DNA from: a virus
Virus record (IMG/VR): IMGVR_UViG_3300037264_001228
Span: 1-46,982 of that record
DNA length: 46,982 nt
Reading direction: 5' to 3' (one strand)
Shown here: positions 34,745 to 42,261 of the stretch, in pieces
How the letters are laid out: every line of letters starts with the position of its first letter
Position numbering within the stretch: position 1 is the first letter of the stretch
Notes under the pieces: generated by a model
The model's database searches: none
Seen by the model: only the letters and a program-made list of their open reading frames with translations
What the model was told of the DNA's origin: nothing
Translations under genes and position numbers: made by a program

Positions 34745-35111
34745 TAATTCCTTCCTTTGGGGCTGCGATTTCGGGCTTCTTGGTACCGGGCTTAGTCTTG
34801 TCGATGCGGTTGAAGTATTCGGCCCAGTCAATGTTACCATCCTCGGGTTCGGGTGAACCCGTATTCAGGATGATGATGCCTTGAGACGATGCGTATTCGT
34901 TGATCCCGCGTAACTTATCAGCCACAATCTCCCTCAACATCTGCGGGGCAACCTCTTGGGCCTTGGCGACCTTGCGGTCCACGGGGTCAGTGCTGGCACG
35001 AAGCCGTTCGATTTCGGGACGCTTCTCAATATCGGCAATCCCCACCGTGACCTTGGCTTCGGCGTGTACCGTAAACTCGATATTGCTTGCCGCCTTCACT
35101 GTCCACCCCAT
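34719..35111 (-). CDS. Possible nested internal-start product (130 residues)
   Basis: In-frame with the 215-residue gene. ATG 35111 has AAAGGAG nine bases upstream and starts the peptide MGWTVKAAS, matching the N-termini of other proteins here. If used, it yields a protein with the same length and the same tag-plus-beta-strand layout as the gene at 32559-32951. Not certain to be expressed separately. Confidence 0.45.
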   Translation of the reverse strand: MGWTVKAASNIEFTVHAEAKVTVGIADIEKRPEIERLRASTDPVDRKVAKAQEVAPQMLREIVADKLRGINEYASSQGIIILNTGSPEPEDGNIDWAEYFNRIDKTKPGTKKPEIAAPKEGINEQPEAVV

Positions 35112-35366
35112 GGTCTTGTGCTCCTTTGCTGCTCGATGAAACTGCATCGCCTCTGTCGTATCTTCCTGAATGCCTTCACGTTCCATCAACTGCTTCAGCG
35201 TTTGTATCGCCTCATCTAGAAAGCCGCCCTGATACTCCCACCACGCCTCTTGAAAGGTGGCGTCGATGTGGGGGTCGAGATCGTTTTCCATGAGCTTTTT
35301 CGCCAGCTGCTTAATAAGCCTAACTTTGTCGCGGCTGGCATCATCAGCCTTAATCGTCCAGCTCAT
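34719..35366 (-). CDS. Tagged protein, with second in-frame tag and internal start site
   Basis: 215 residues starting MSWTIKADD. The first 85 residues are helical (KVRLIKQLAKKLMEND; DEAIQTLKQLMEREG). At residue 86 the peptide recurs as MGWTVKAAS, followed by a beta segment (IEFTVHAEAKVTVGI) and a helical C-terminal part. AAAGGAG stands nine bases before that internal ATG (35111), so it can be translated as a separate 130-residue protein, or the gene is a fusion of two tagged genes that kept the second start region. It overlaps the portal start by 26 bases. Confidence 0.7.
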   Translation of the reverse strand: MSWTIKADDASRDKVRLIKQLAKKLMENDLDPHIDATFQEAWWEYQGGFLDEAIQTLKQLMEREGIQEDTTEAMQFHRAAKEHKTMGWTVKAASNIEFTVHAEAKVTVGIADIEKRPEIERLRASTDPVDRKVAKAQEVAPQMLREIVADKLRGINEYASSQGIIILNTGSPEPEDGNIDWAEYFNRIDKTKPGTKKPEIAAPKEGINEQPEAVV

Positions 35367-35614
35367 GTTGGGGTCTCCAATTCTAGCGCCAACTCAGACT
35401 CGTTCACGTTCACGGCTTCTTCATAACGCCGCTGTGCAGTATCAACCCGGTCCTGAGCCACCTGAATTTGGGTCTCAAGCTCCTGAATTTGTGCTCGGTT
35501 ATGCATTTCCACTACTGCCAGATATTTTTCGGCCTCATTCACTTCCTTCTCGGCCTCCACCATGGATTGATAGGGGTCGGCTCCGAAGTGGTCGGCCTGA
35601 ATGACCCAGCTCAT
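35363..35614 (-). CDS. Tagged coiled-coil protein
   Basis: 83 residues starting MSWVIQADHFG, then a continuous charged helix with heptads (MVEAEKEVNEAEKYLAVVEM; IQELETQIQVAQDRVDTAQ). The stop overlaps the next gene as ATGA, the start overlaps the previous stop. A tagged oligomerisation module next to the portal; function unknown. Confidence 0.7.
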   Translation of the reverse strand: MSWVIQADHFGADPYQSMVEAEKEVNEAEKYLAVVEMHNRAQIQELETQIQVAQDRVDTAQRRYEEAVNVNESELALELETPT

Positions 35615-36990
35615 TTCTTGGTTACCGATAGCTGGCGTTCGGACTGGAAATACTTGCTCAGGCCCTCATCACTCAAAGCGTAGACCCAGTCGTCCTCACC
35701 CTTGATGGTGTCGCTGGTATAGAGTTCGGTACCGATCACGCTAAACACCATCAGTCCTAGCTTGGTGTTGTAGGGCTCGGCGGCCTTGTTGTCCGTGACC
35801 TCAACGAGCACCGACACCGATGCCGTCGCATCCATGATGTCGGCAGGTTCCCCGGACACGGGGCTGCCCTTCCCCTTCTTTTTGGCGGGTTGCACTGTCG
35901 CATATTTCAGGCTGTGGACTTCCACGCCAAAGTCTTGGAGGTTGGCGTTCGCCTGATACAGGTACCGCGAGATCGTGTCCACGACATCAGCCGGGAGCAT
36001 GGAGTAACGGTTCTGCATCTTGTGCTTCTGGAAATACTGTGCCGGTGTCTTTTCCGCGATCTCGTCACGAATAGGCCGATCCATCTTTTCCTTTTCGATA
36101 TCGTCCAGCTTTTCCCTGACCGCCGTCTCTTCCATTTGGGCCTCAGCATCAGCGAACTTGCTCAAGAGGAAGTCGCGCTCGATGTCAGTGATCCGATCCT
36201 CATCATAGGCCTGACGGATCATGGCTCCACGCTCATCAATAGAGTCGTAGTTGTTCAGGGTCTTGGCCCAGTCCTGAATCTCGCTGGCCTTCATAAAGAG
36301 TTGGGGCTGCCGGTAGAGTTGCGTGGCATCCGTCATCTGGTTCTTGACGTCCTTCACGGGCGGGTCCCACTGCATCACCTTCTTCACCAGCTTCTTCAGG
36401 GCTTCCTTAGCCTCCAAGACTTCAAGGTAGGAAGAGTGTTCGATCCTAACCATGTCGCTTTCCTGACACAGGATCACGTACTTGTCCGCAATCGACATGA
36501 TGAAGTAGATGTCTTTGCCTTTCCTCGCCATCCCCCATGCATAGTTGAACTGAGGAATAGAGCCGGGGCTGTAGATGGCGTCAATGTTCACGGCTTGTTC
36601 CGGCGTCATCCCCGCCAACTTGGTGAAGGCACGACGGATGACGTTGTACCCATACCCATTCGACATCAGGTACGACTCCATGTAGCGGTAGCCGTAGCCA
36701 GCGTCAATCAGGTCGCGGATATGTCCCTCGCACTCCAGCAACTCCTCCGGTAGACCTAGTCCCGCATACGGGATACCGTGCAGTTGCCGGGTCCGCTCGA
36801 TTTCACCGTGAGAGGAGATGACTTCGAGTTGGTGGTTGTGGAAGTTGGCTTGTACGGGAACACCATCGATCTTCGCCTCAACCACGGCCCCACTGTGATC
36901 GGAAAAAACGACGTTGCCCTTGGTGCTCTCAGGAATCCCCTCGGAAGCTACCAGCGTTCTGACCCTGTCTCCGGCCTGATGTACGAACAT
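35611..36990 (-). CDS. Hypothetical protein upstream of the portal block
   Basis: 459 residues. The first ~70 residues look like an SH3/KOW barrel (QAGDRVRTLV ... KGNVVFSDHSGAVVEAKIDG). The middle contains GYGYRYMESYLMSNGYGYNV and a helical acidic stretch (ADAEAQMEETAVREKLDDIE, KEKMDRPIRDEIAEK). The C-terminal ~120 residues are beta-rich (ASVSVLVEVTDNKAAEPYN). No catalytic motif. Overlaps by 4 bases with the coiled-coil gene and one base with the next gene upstream. It does not carry the tag. Confidence 0.65.
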   Translation of the reverse strand: MFVHQAGDRVRTLVASEGIPESTKGNVVFSDHSGAVVEAKIDGVPVQANFHNHQLEVISSHGEIERTRQLHGIPYAGLGLPEELLECEGHIRDLIDAGYGYRYMESYLMSNGYGYNVIRRAFTKLAGMTPEQAVNIDAIYSPGSIPQFNYAWGMARKGKDIYFIMSIADKYVILCQESDMVRIEHSSYLEVLEAKEALKKLVKKVMQWDPPVKDVKNQMTDATQLYRQPQLFMKASEIQDWAKTLNNYDSIDERGAMIRQAYDEDRITDIERDFLLSKFADAEAQMEETAVREKLDDIEKEKMDRPIRDEIAEKTPAQYFQKHKMQNRYSMLPADVVDTISRYLYQANANLQDFGVEVHSLKYATVQPAKKKGKGSPVSGEPADIMDATASVSVLVEVTDNKAAEPYNTKLGLMVFSVIGTELYTSDTIKGEDDWVYALSDEGLSKYFQSERQLSVTKK

Positions 36991-37325
36991 TACCGCTCCT
37001 CCCCGAACATCTCTGGTATCTCGGACAAATATTCTTCGGCAACCGTCATGCGGCTTGTAGACCCAGTCGGTTGCACGATATACCCCTCATCTACTTTCGC
37101 CACCACCACCACGGCATCGCCGTTGCCGAAGACAGAGGGACAAAATGCCTTGGTCCCGATCCTGTCATCGCCTGTCGCCTTTTTGGAGAGGTGGAGGTCG
37201 CCCAATAATCCGGCTGCCGTCTCAAACTCCTTGAATGAGTCCAGAAGGGTCTCGCCACTATAGACGTAGAACCTTCTGCCATCACTCTTGATGGAGAACC
37301 CGCCAATCCCGTACTCCGTGTTCAT
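36990..37325 (-). CDS. Small hypothetical protein
   Basis: 111 residues, beta-rich N-terminus (YGIGGFSIKSDGRRFYVYSG) with a helix (KEFETAAGLLGDLHLSKK) and a strand-rich end (AVVVVAKVDEGYIVQPTG). It lies between two larger unknown genes with a one-base overlap on one side and direct abutment on the other. No family recognised. Confidence 0.65.
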   Translation of the reverse strand: MNTEYGIGGFSIKSDGRRFYVYSGETLLDSFKEFETAAGLLGDLHLSKKATGDDRIGTKAFCPSVFGNGDAVVVVAKVDEGYIVQPTGSTSRMTVAEEYLSEIPEMFGEER

Positions 37326-38459
37326 TTATGCCTCCTGCTGACCTTCGGCCTGACCGTCTTCATTGAGATGAATCGTAAACTTTCCCGCGAGGATGTCTTG
37401 CGATAGTGAAGCCAAGTTTCCGGCACCGGGATCAAAAACGACCTGCGCCCCCATCATGTCTTCGATTTGTTGCAGGGACTTACCCAACGCCCAATACGAC
37501 TTCACCGCATCCTTCATTTGTTTGTGGAGCCGGGGTTCGGGTGTGCGCTGGGGCTGCTCATGAGGCCACGGGCTCTCAATGGCGCTGGTGATGGGGGCAG
37601 GGGCATCGGCAGCAGGACCGGCCTTCAGGTCTTCGTCTTGAAGTGGGGACGCGCCCTTACGTGGCGGCATCCCCTGATCAATCCACGCCTTCAAGTTTTC
37701 TTCGGTCATGTATGCGTAGGGAGTAAAGTCTACTGCCAAGAGTTTGCCATCGGGTGCGGTGACGTCGTGAAAAATCTTGGTGACGTCATCGTCAACGTCC
37801 AAGCTCGGGGTATACGTGTATCCCTTATATTCAATCGTGGGGGCAGCAGCAGCAACGGGGGCGATAGCGGTGGACACGAGATCGAGTTCGGGGTTTTCTG
37901 CGGACATCACGGGCTCAAGGTCGTAGACAGACACCATCAGGTCCCCAGCCTTCGCTCGAATCATGACGTAGTCGCCGTTGACTCCTGCCACCGTCCCCAA
38001 TTCCCCACCATGCTTCACTGTAGCCTTGAGGTTGGTGCGAACGTCTTTAGCGGCGACGAGGTTGATGGGCCATTCATGTGCCGCGATATCGATGACCTTG
38101 AAGTCCTTGGTGACCAAGAATGCCTTTTGATTGACTACGCTCTCTAGCAATGACATCTCTCGTGGATGCAAGACCTGACAGATTTGAGACCCATCGGTGA
38201 CACCGTGCGTGGTCAACAGGTCCATTTTGTTCGACGCCATGCCCTTTCCTCCCAGTGACTCTGATCCTTCGACCCCCACGGTTTTGCCCGTGGGATACCC
38301 GCGCTTAAAAACCTTCTTCGGTCCTATCGTGATTTCGGTGGGGTCCCCGGATACTTCCGTATCCGGGGGCACCGATATCTCCTGATTTTCGATGTTGACC
38401 CTGCTCTTTGGAATACGATTCGCAGGAAAATTATCCCAATAGAGATGTGGGTCAGGCAT
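37326..38459 (-). CDS. Hypothetical protein with SH3-like segment
   Basis: 377 residues. Start ATG 38459 overlaps the preceding stop as TAATG. N-terminal ~60 residues are Pro/Gly-rich; a segment VNQKAFLVTKDFKVIDIAAHE is followed by KHGGELGTVAGVNGDYVMIRAK, resembling an SH3/KOW barrel. A linker rich in Ala/Pro follows (AGPAADAPAPITSAIESPWP), then a helical C-terminus (HKQMKDAVKSYWALGKSLQ). Possibly a virion protein; not recognised. Confidence 0.65.
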   Translation of the reverse strand: MPDPHLYWDNFPANRIPKSRVNIENQEISVPPDTEVSGDPTEITIGPKKVFKRGYPTGKTVGVEGSESLGGKGMASNKMDLLTTHGVTDGSQICQVLHPREMSLLESVVNQKAFLVTKDFKVIDIAAHEWPINLVAAKDVRTNLKATVKHGGELGTVAGVNGDYVMIRAKAGDLMVSVYDLEPVMSAENPELDLVSTAIAPVAAAAPTIEYKGYTYTPSLDVDDDVTKIFHDVTAPDGKLLAVDFTPYAYMTEENLKAWIDQGMPPRKGASPLQDEDLKAGPAADAPAPITSAIESPWPHEQPQRTPEPRLHKQMKDAVKSYWALGKSLQQIEDMMGAQVVFDPGAGNLASLSQDILAGKFTIHLNEDGQAEGQQEA

Positions 38460-38737
38460 TACGCAACGGTCAGAGGCAATCCTACGATGGGGCCGCCAAC
38501 TTCCTTGGTCGGATCAGAACCATCGGGCTCAACTGTTCTGTCAGTCGTGACGACGCCGTCGTCCTTCAACTTCTTGACTGCGGCAGAGTTCCCGCCCTGA
38601 AGGTTCGGCACAATCCGATAATCGCTTGCAGGAATCAGGAGGTTGCGAAGACCGTCCTGCCACTGCGTGATCGAAGAGTCGCTGCCCAACAGGTCCGTGA
38701 TCTGAACCGCGTTTGTGCTAATGTTCGTGATCTTCAT
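38459..38737 (-). CDS. Small beta-rich protein
   Basis: 92 residues (MKITNISTNAVQITDLLG ... RNLLIPASDYRIVPNLQGG ... EVGGPIVGLPLTVA), reading as a small beta barrel similar in style to head-associated proteins. AGGAGGT lies nine bases before the ATG; that ribosome-binding site overlaps the loop of a small hairpin (38744-38762). First gene after a 123-base non-coding gap, so probably the start of the portal-block operon. Confidence 0.65.
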   Translation of the reverse strand: MKITNISTNAVQITDLLGSDSSITQWQDGLRNLLIPASDYRIVPNLQGGNSAAVKKLKDDGVVTTDRTVEPDGSDPTKEVGGPIVGLPLTVA

Positions 38738-38743
38738 GCCTAG

Positions 38744-38762
38744 TTAACCTCCTAAGGGTTAA
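38744..38762 (-). promoter_or_regulatory. Hairpin overlapping the ribosome-binding site
   Basis: TTAACC and GGTTAA pair around a seven-base loop CTTAGGA on the minus strand. The Shine-Dalgarno AGGAGG is split between loop and stem, so folding would hide part of it. It may tune translation of the gene starting at 38737. Confidence 0.4.
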
Positions 38763-38784
38763 GTTTACGTTTATGTTCGAAGCA

Positions 38785-38856
38785 TTAAACCGTTTCTAAA
38801 CTGCTCCGTGTCATTTTCTCCTTTGTATTCAACCACGAACATTAAGGTTTTGTCAA
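38785..38856 (-). promoter_or_regulatory. Leader region with promoter candidate and nine-codon mini-ORF
   Basis: In the 123-base gap, TTGACA (38856-38851) is followed after 19 bases by TGAATA (38831-38826), a weak promoter. Downstream AAGGAGAAA precedes an ATG (38814) opening a nine-codon frame (MTRSSLETV) that stops at 38785. With the hairpin before the next gene this resembles a leader-peptide arrangement, though chance is possible. Confidence 0.3.
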
Positions 38857-38860
38857 TTTA

Positions 38861-39172
38861 TTAAGTCAGGGCCTTGGTCATGAGGGCGTTCGCCTCTTTG
38901 TCCAAATCCCCATAGTTATTGGGGATTTGCCAGTTCACCAACACCATCTGCTTCAAGGCCTCAATGTGGAAGGGGGTGTGGCAACGCTCCAAATACCCCA
39001 TGATCTCAGTCGCTAGCTCTGGTGTCATCACTGGGGGACGCTTGTGCTCGTTGCAATACTTGGTCTCGGTGTCCTTCCATGCCCGCATGAAGTTGTCGCG
39101 GAAATCTTTCTTTAGTGCCTCGACACTGTTCTTGTCTCCAAATGCCTCCAACAGCCTCAAAGTGTTTGCCAT
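38861..39172 (-). CDS. Small hypothetical protein after the large terminase
   Basis: 103 residues, helical (SVEALKKDFRDNFMRAWKDT; PELATEIMGYLERCHTPFH). The start directly follows the terminase stop, so it is co-translated. Contains two separate Cys only, no clear metal site. Function unknown; perhaps a packaging accessory. Confidence 0.65.
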   Translation of the reverse strand: MANTLRLLEAFGDKNSVEALKKDFRDNFMRAWKDTETKYCNEHKRPPVMTPELATEIMGYLERCHTPFHIEALKQMVLVNWQIPNNYGDLDKEANALMTKALT

Positions 39173-40924
39173 CTACGCCTCCTGAATTAGTGTGCCGAAT
39201 TCTGCGAGATTGCTGGTGATCACTGTCCCCGGCAAGTTGCTTGTCGTCATACTTTTATCGATCAAGACATTGAATCCGCCGACAGTGGCGTCCACAATGT
39301 CCTTCCGCTCACTGATCTTCTTGTCCAAAAACGTCACCCCGTCCCGCTGCTTGATCGCCTTCAACTGATTCATGAAGGAGGGGTCACGTGCGGGATTGAT
39401 GATTTTGGCAATGTTCATGGCCATGGCCCGTCTGAAAATACCGTAGTCTCGATCCGTGGTGTGATACTCTTCGGTTTTAGCCCCACGCTTATGTAGGTCT
39501 GCCATAAAGAGCTTAGACTGCCACTGGTCAAAGCCAAACTTGATGTGGGGGACAAATGCCGCAATCAAGAACAGGGTCTCGCGGACATTGTCAAAGTCCA
39601 CCGGAATCCCCTTCTCTACGTTCGGTGTCCACGTCCAAAACGCATCCTGAATGTAGCCAACATTGGAGTCGTAATGCTGAAGCACCATGGCTGTGGCAGC
39701 GAAACTCTCCCCTAAGTCCGTCGTCAGCAGGTAGTCTTCTTTGAATCTGTCCTTGTTCTTGGGGTCGAGGCCGTGCAACTTCATACAAATCTTGCCGCCA
39801 CTCACAAACTGTTCGCCTACGATCAACGGGGATTGACCGTGGACGGCGCGAATCAATACGTCGTCGGGGAGGACGCGAGTCGCGCCTGAAGGTGGCTCAC
39901 ACAGGTATAAGCGCATGCACGTCGAGAAATCGCTTTCGAAGCTCTCCTTGAGTTCGATGGGGACCTCGACATCGGCAAGGTCTTCGGGGACGTGGCTGCC
40001 AAGGCTACCTAGCTTAAAGGTGACGCCACTCTTCCAGCGCGTGGGATTGAACTCCCAACTCGTACCCTTGGTCCCCCAAATACTGCACTTGGTGACGTTG
40101 CCGTCTTTGTCGGTGACAACGTCCTTCCCCTTCAGGGCTTCCTCGTAGAGGGCGTAGGTGAAGTCAACGTCTTTCTCATAACGAGGGAATGAGATCACCA
40201 TTCCCTTCCATTTGCCGGGGAAACGGGAATTGGCCGAACTCTTGAGGGTATCGTAGACCTTTTGGCCATTGCGTTCCTTGTTCTGGGCCTTGAACGCGGA
40301 CGACTCCGACATCACCCAAAACAGGATGTTGTAGCCTTCGAAGGACTCGTTGGCAGAGTGCTCAGAATAAATACGGACGTTGTTGTGGCTGCAAATGGAG
40401 TCGCCAAGCACGAAGACCTCGGGCTTGCCCTTCTCACTCACAAACTTCTCCCCCCAGACCACGGTGTAGTTGGCCCTCAACCACTTCCAGTATTTAAATC
40501 GCTGCTTGATCTTTTCAAAGGTGATGCGCTTGGCTTGCTCAGCAGAGTAGCTGATGATGATGATGTCGATGGGTTCTCCCGTGGGAAACCCGAAATATGC
40601 TTGTGGGTCTTTCATGCACATCAACAGGTAAAAGCAGTAGGTGACAGCGACAGACGCGATGTAGTCCTTGCCACTGCCCTTACCCGCCAGAATGCAGATC
40701 AGGTTGTAGGGGGAGCCGTTGTCAAAGACCTTGCTTGAGTCCTCACCTAAGAACGTGATGAGTTCTTGGTATTGTCTGGGAGTGAGTGGGGGCAACCGCA
40801 AATGTTCCCTCACGAACTCCTGAAGGGGGAGGGGTTGGTGTTGCCAAATCTCGGATCGGGTCCGGACTAAGTTGTCGGACTCCTTGAGGAGGTGCTTGAA
40901 AACCTCAGGGTTGATGTTGGGCAT
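39173..40924 (-). CDS. terL: Large terminase subunit (packaging ATPase and nuclease)
   Basis: 583 residues. ATPase: Walker A LAGKGSGKDY (79-88) with Lys K86 and the P-loop in the variant G-x-G-S-G-K-D; DIIIISYSAEQAKR follows; Walker B region YNILFWVMSES (198-208), with E207 as the likely catalytic Glu. Nuclease (RNase H fold): LTTDLGES with D403, GFDQWQ with D466, DIVDATVGG with D542/D545. It drives DNA translocation into the prohead and cuts genome ends, docking on the portal. The start overlaps the small-terminase candidate by 20 bases, the usual order. Length is typical. Confidence 0.93.
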   Translation of the reverse strand: MPNINPEVFKHLLKESDNLVRTRSEIWQHQPLPLQEFVREHLRLPPLTPRQYQELITFLGEDSSKVFDNGSPYNLICILAGKGSGKDYIASVAVTYCFYLLMCMKDPQAYFGFPTGEPIDIIIISYSAEQAKRITFEKIKQRFKYWKWLRANYTVVWGEKFVSEKGKPEVFVLGDSICSHNNVRIYSEHSANESFEGYNILFWVMSESSAFKAQNKERNGQKVYDTLKSSANSRFPGKWKGMVISFPRYEKDVDFTYALYEEALKGKDVVTDKDGNVTKCSIWGTKGTSWEFNPTRWKSGVTFKLGSLGSHVPEDLADVEVPIELKESFESDFSTCMRLYLCEPPSGATRVLPDDVLIRAVHGQSPLIVGEQFVSGGKICMKLHGLDPKNKDRFKEDYLLTTDLGESFAATAMVLQHYDSNVGYIQDAFWTWTPNVEKGIPVDFDNVRETLFLIAAFVPHIKFGFDQWQSKLFMADLHKRGAKTEEYHTTDRDYGIFRRAMAMNIAKIINPARDPSFMNQLKAIKQRDGVTFLDKKISERKDIVDATVGGFNVLIDKSMTTSNLPGTVITSNLAEFGTLIQEA

Positions 40925-41498
40925 CGTCGGTCCCCTCGGCTCGATTCAGGACTTGGCCCATGCAATACCGCTGGATTTCTCCGGCGATCCTCTCCCGAAT
41001 CGGCATCATGTCTGCGGGAAGATTGGTCCGCACGATGTCCACGATGTCGGTGATAATCCGCATGACTTCGGCAACAGGGACAAACTTGTCGGGACTGATC
41101 TTGGACTGCTTTTCGGTGAGTTCCCCGATGAGCTTGGTCCCGGCATACACGTACTCCAAGTCTTTCTTGGAGATGACGACATTGCCTTCTTCGTCAATGG
41201 CTGAGGTCTGTTGCAGGAGTTTGCCTACCAGTGCCCGGATATTGGCGATCTCCGGCACAAGGTTCTTGTGGTCGGCATCCTCCAACATCTCCTCAAAGTC
41301 ACGCCTGAGGGTGTCGGGGAGGTTGTGGCCGTACCTGTTCGTACCACGTCCCTGTGGCCTCCCAATCTGCTGCATGTGGTGGTGGCAGAAGGGGTAGTTG
41401 GGGACGGGGGCGGCGTTACAGGGTTCGCCACGGCGGGGGCCAGCATTGACCACGGCTTGGCATCTGGCGGGAACAAGTTCCTGTCCCTGTTCAGACAC
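40905..41498 (-). CDS. Small terminase subunit candidate with N-terminal zinc finger
   Basis: 197 residues starting with GTG at 41498 after GGAGAACGAGC. Residues ~13-41 have the pattern C-x8-9-G-x2-C-x10-C-x2-H (RCQAVVNAGPRRGEPCNAAP ... PFCHHHM), known in N-terminal zinc fingers of terminase-linked DNA-binding proteins. The rest is helical with a probable oligomerisation coiled coil (ALVGKLLQQTSAID; GTKLIGELTEKQSK). Position directly before the large terminase is the main evidence that it recognises the packaging site. Confidence 0.75.
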   Translation of the reverse strand: MSEQGQELVPARCQAVVNAGPRRGEPCNAAPVPNYPFCHHHMQQIGRPQGRGTNRYGHNLPDTLRRDFEEMLEDADHKNLVPEIANIRALVGKLLQQTSAIDEEGNVVISKKDLEYVYAGTKLIGELTEKQSKISPDKFVPVAEVMRIITDIVDIVRTNLPADMMPIRERIAGEIQRYCMGQVLNRAEGTDDAQHQP

Positions 41499-41515
41499 GC
41501 TCGTTCTCCCTGAAC

Positions 41516-41812
41516 TTACGCAGGAACGAGTGTTCTTTTGAACGTGGCCTGTGGATCAAACTTCTGAACGCTTCTTTTAAAAAGTGCGACAAACGTGTCC
41601 AGCTCTTCCTGAGGAAGTTCACCGGGGAAAGGATTCGAGTGAACATCCCAACGACCCTTGTGCCGACTGATGAATAGCCAAATCCCATGAGCCGTATTAT
41701 AATCTAACCTCATCCGACAACGCAATCCGTCATCGCCCTCGTATTTGACCGGGAAATCAGATGACGTAATCCGCAGCGTTTGTATGCCTTTAGACGACTT
41801 CTTCTGTGACAC
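41516..41812 (-). CDS. Small hypothetical protein
   Basis: 98 residues from GTG 41812 preceded by GTGAGGG. Basic N-terminus (MSQKKSSKGIQTLRITSSD), a strand-rich middle (GLRCRMRLDYNTAHGIWLFI) and a helical end (EELDTFVALFKRSVQKFD). Not recognised. Lies 17 bases before the small terminase. Confidence 0.6.
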   Translation of the reverse strand: MSQKKSSKGIQTLRITSSDFPVKYEGDDGLRCRMRLDYNTAHGIWLFISRHKGRWDVHSNPFPGELPQEELDTFVALFKRSVQKFDPQATFKRTLVPA

Positions 41813-41942
41813 GTGCCCTCACGACATTGGTGAGCTTGAGGCAGAACAGAGACATCGCCATCAAGGGCTTGGCAAAGAACATCAGAAATTCCGATGCCGT
41901 CATCAAGACCTCAACCAAGGCGTTACCAAGAGTGTGATTCAT
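41790..41942 (-). CDS. Small hydrophobic protein, possible membrane protein
   Basis: 50 residues from ATG 41942, preceded by GGGAGGG at eight bases; a longer frame to 41990 lacks this site. A hydrophobic stretch (SEFLMFFAKPLMAMSLFCLKL) could cross a membrane once, with a short charged C-terminus. A holin-like or regulatory membrane peptide is possible but nothing else here points to lysis. Confidence 0.5.
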   Translation of the reverse strand: MNHTLGNALVEVLMTASEFLMFFAKPLMAMSLFCLKLTNVVRARVTEEVV

Positions 41943-42252
41943 CTTTGCGTCCCTCCCCCAATTCAAACAGTACCCGCTCACAGATTTCAATGGCGCGTTG
42001 AAGGGCCTTCACCGCCATTTTTCTGCGCTCGATGGTGGCCACAAGTCTAGCATCACCGGGGTCCTCAGAGTCAAGTGGACTCTCGTACACGCTCTTGCTG
42101 GTGAGGAGGGTTCCGGCATTGTTCAAACAGGCCACGGCGAACCCAATTTTCTGGGCGGTCAATGCGATCCCGCGATCTCCAGCCAGTGTGACCTTGGCGG
42201 GGGCTTCCGGGGTCTTGGTGGCATCTATTACTTTCTTCTTTCCTTTTGGCAT
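41923..42252 (-). CDS. Small hypothetical protein
   Basis: 109 residues. Lys-rich N-terminus (MPKGKKKVIDATK), a helical core (LTAQKIGFAVACLNNAGTLL) and another helix (RRKMAVKALQRAIEICERVL). It begins nine bases after the SbcC-like stop and overlaps the small hydrophobic gene by 20 bases. Function unknown. Confidence 0.6.
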   Translation of the reverse strand: MPKGKKKVIDATKTPEAPAKVTLAGDRGIALTAQKIGFAVACLNNAGTLLTSKSVYESPLDSEDPGDARLVATIERRKMAVKALQRAIEICERVLFELGEGRKDESHSW

Positions 42253-42261
42253 TGTCTTCTC

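Noticed and set aside
34745-34840. Longer portal start
   Set aside because: It would overlap the preceding gene by over 120 bases, while ATG 34744 has AAGGAAGGA at correct spacing.
35890-36753. 287-codon plus-strand frame
   Set aside because: It lies opposite a real minus-strand gene and has shadow-like composition (Leu/His/Val rich); no ribosome-binding site or motif.
41790-41942. Holin
   Set aside because: One hydrophobic stretch is present, but no endolysin or spanin lies nearby; the call would be guesswork.
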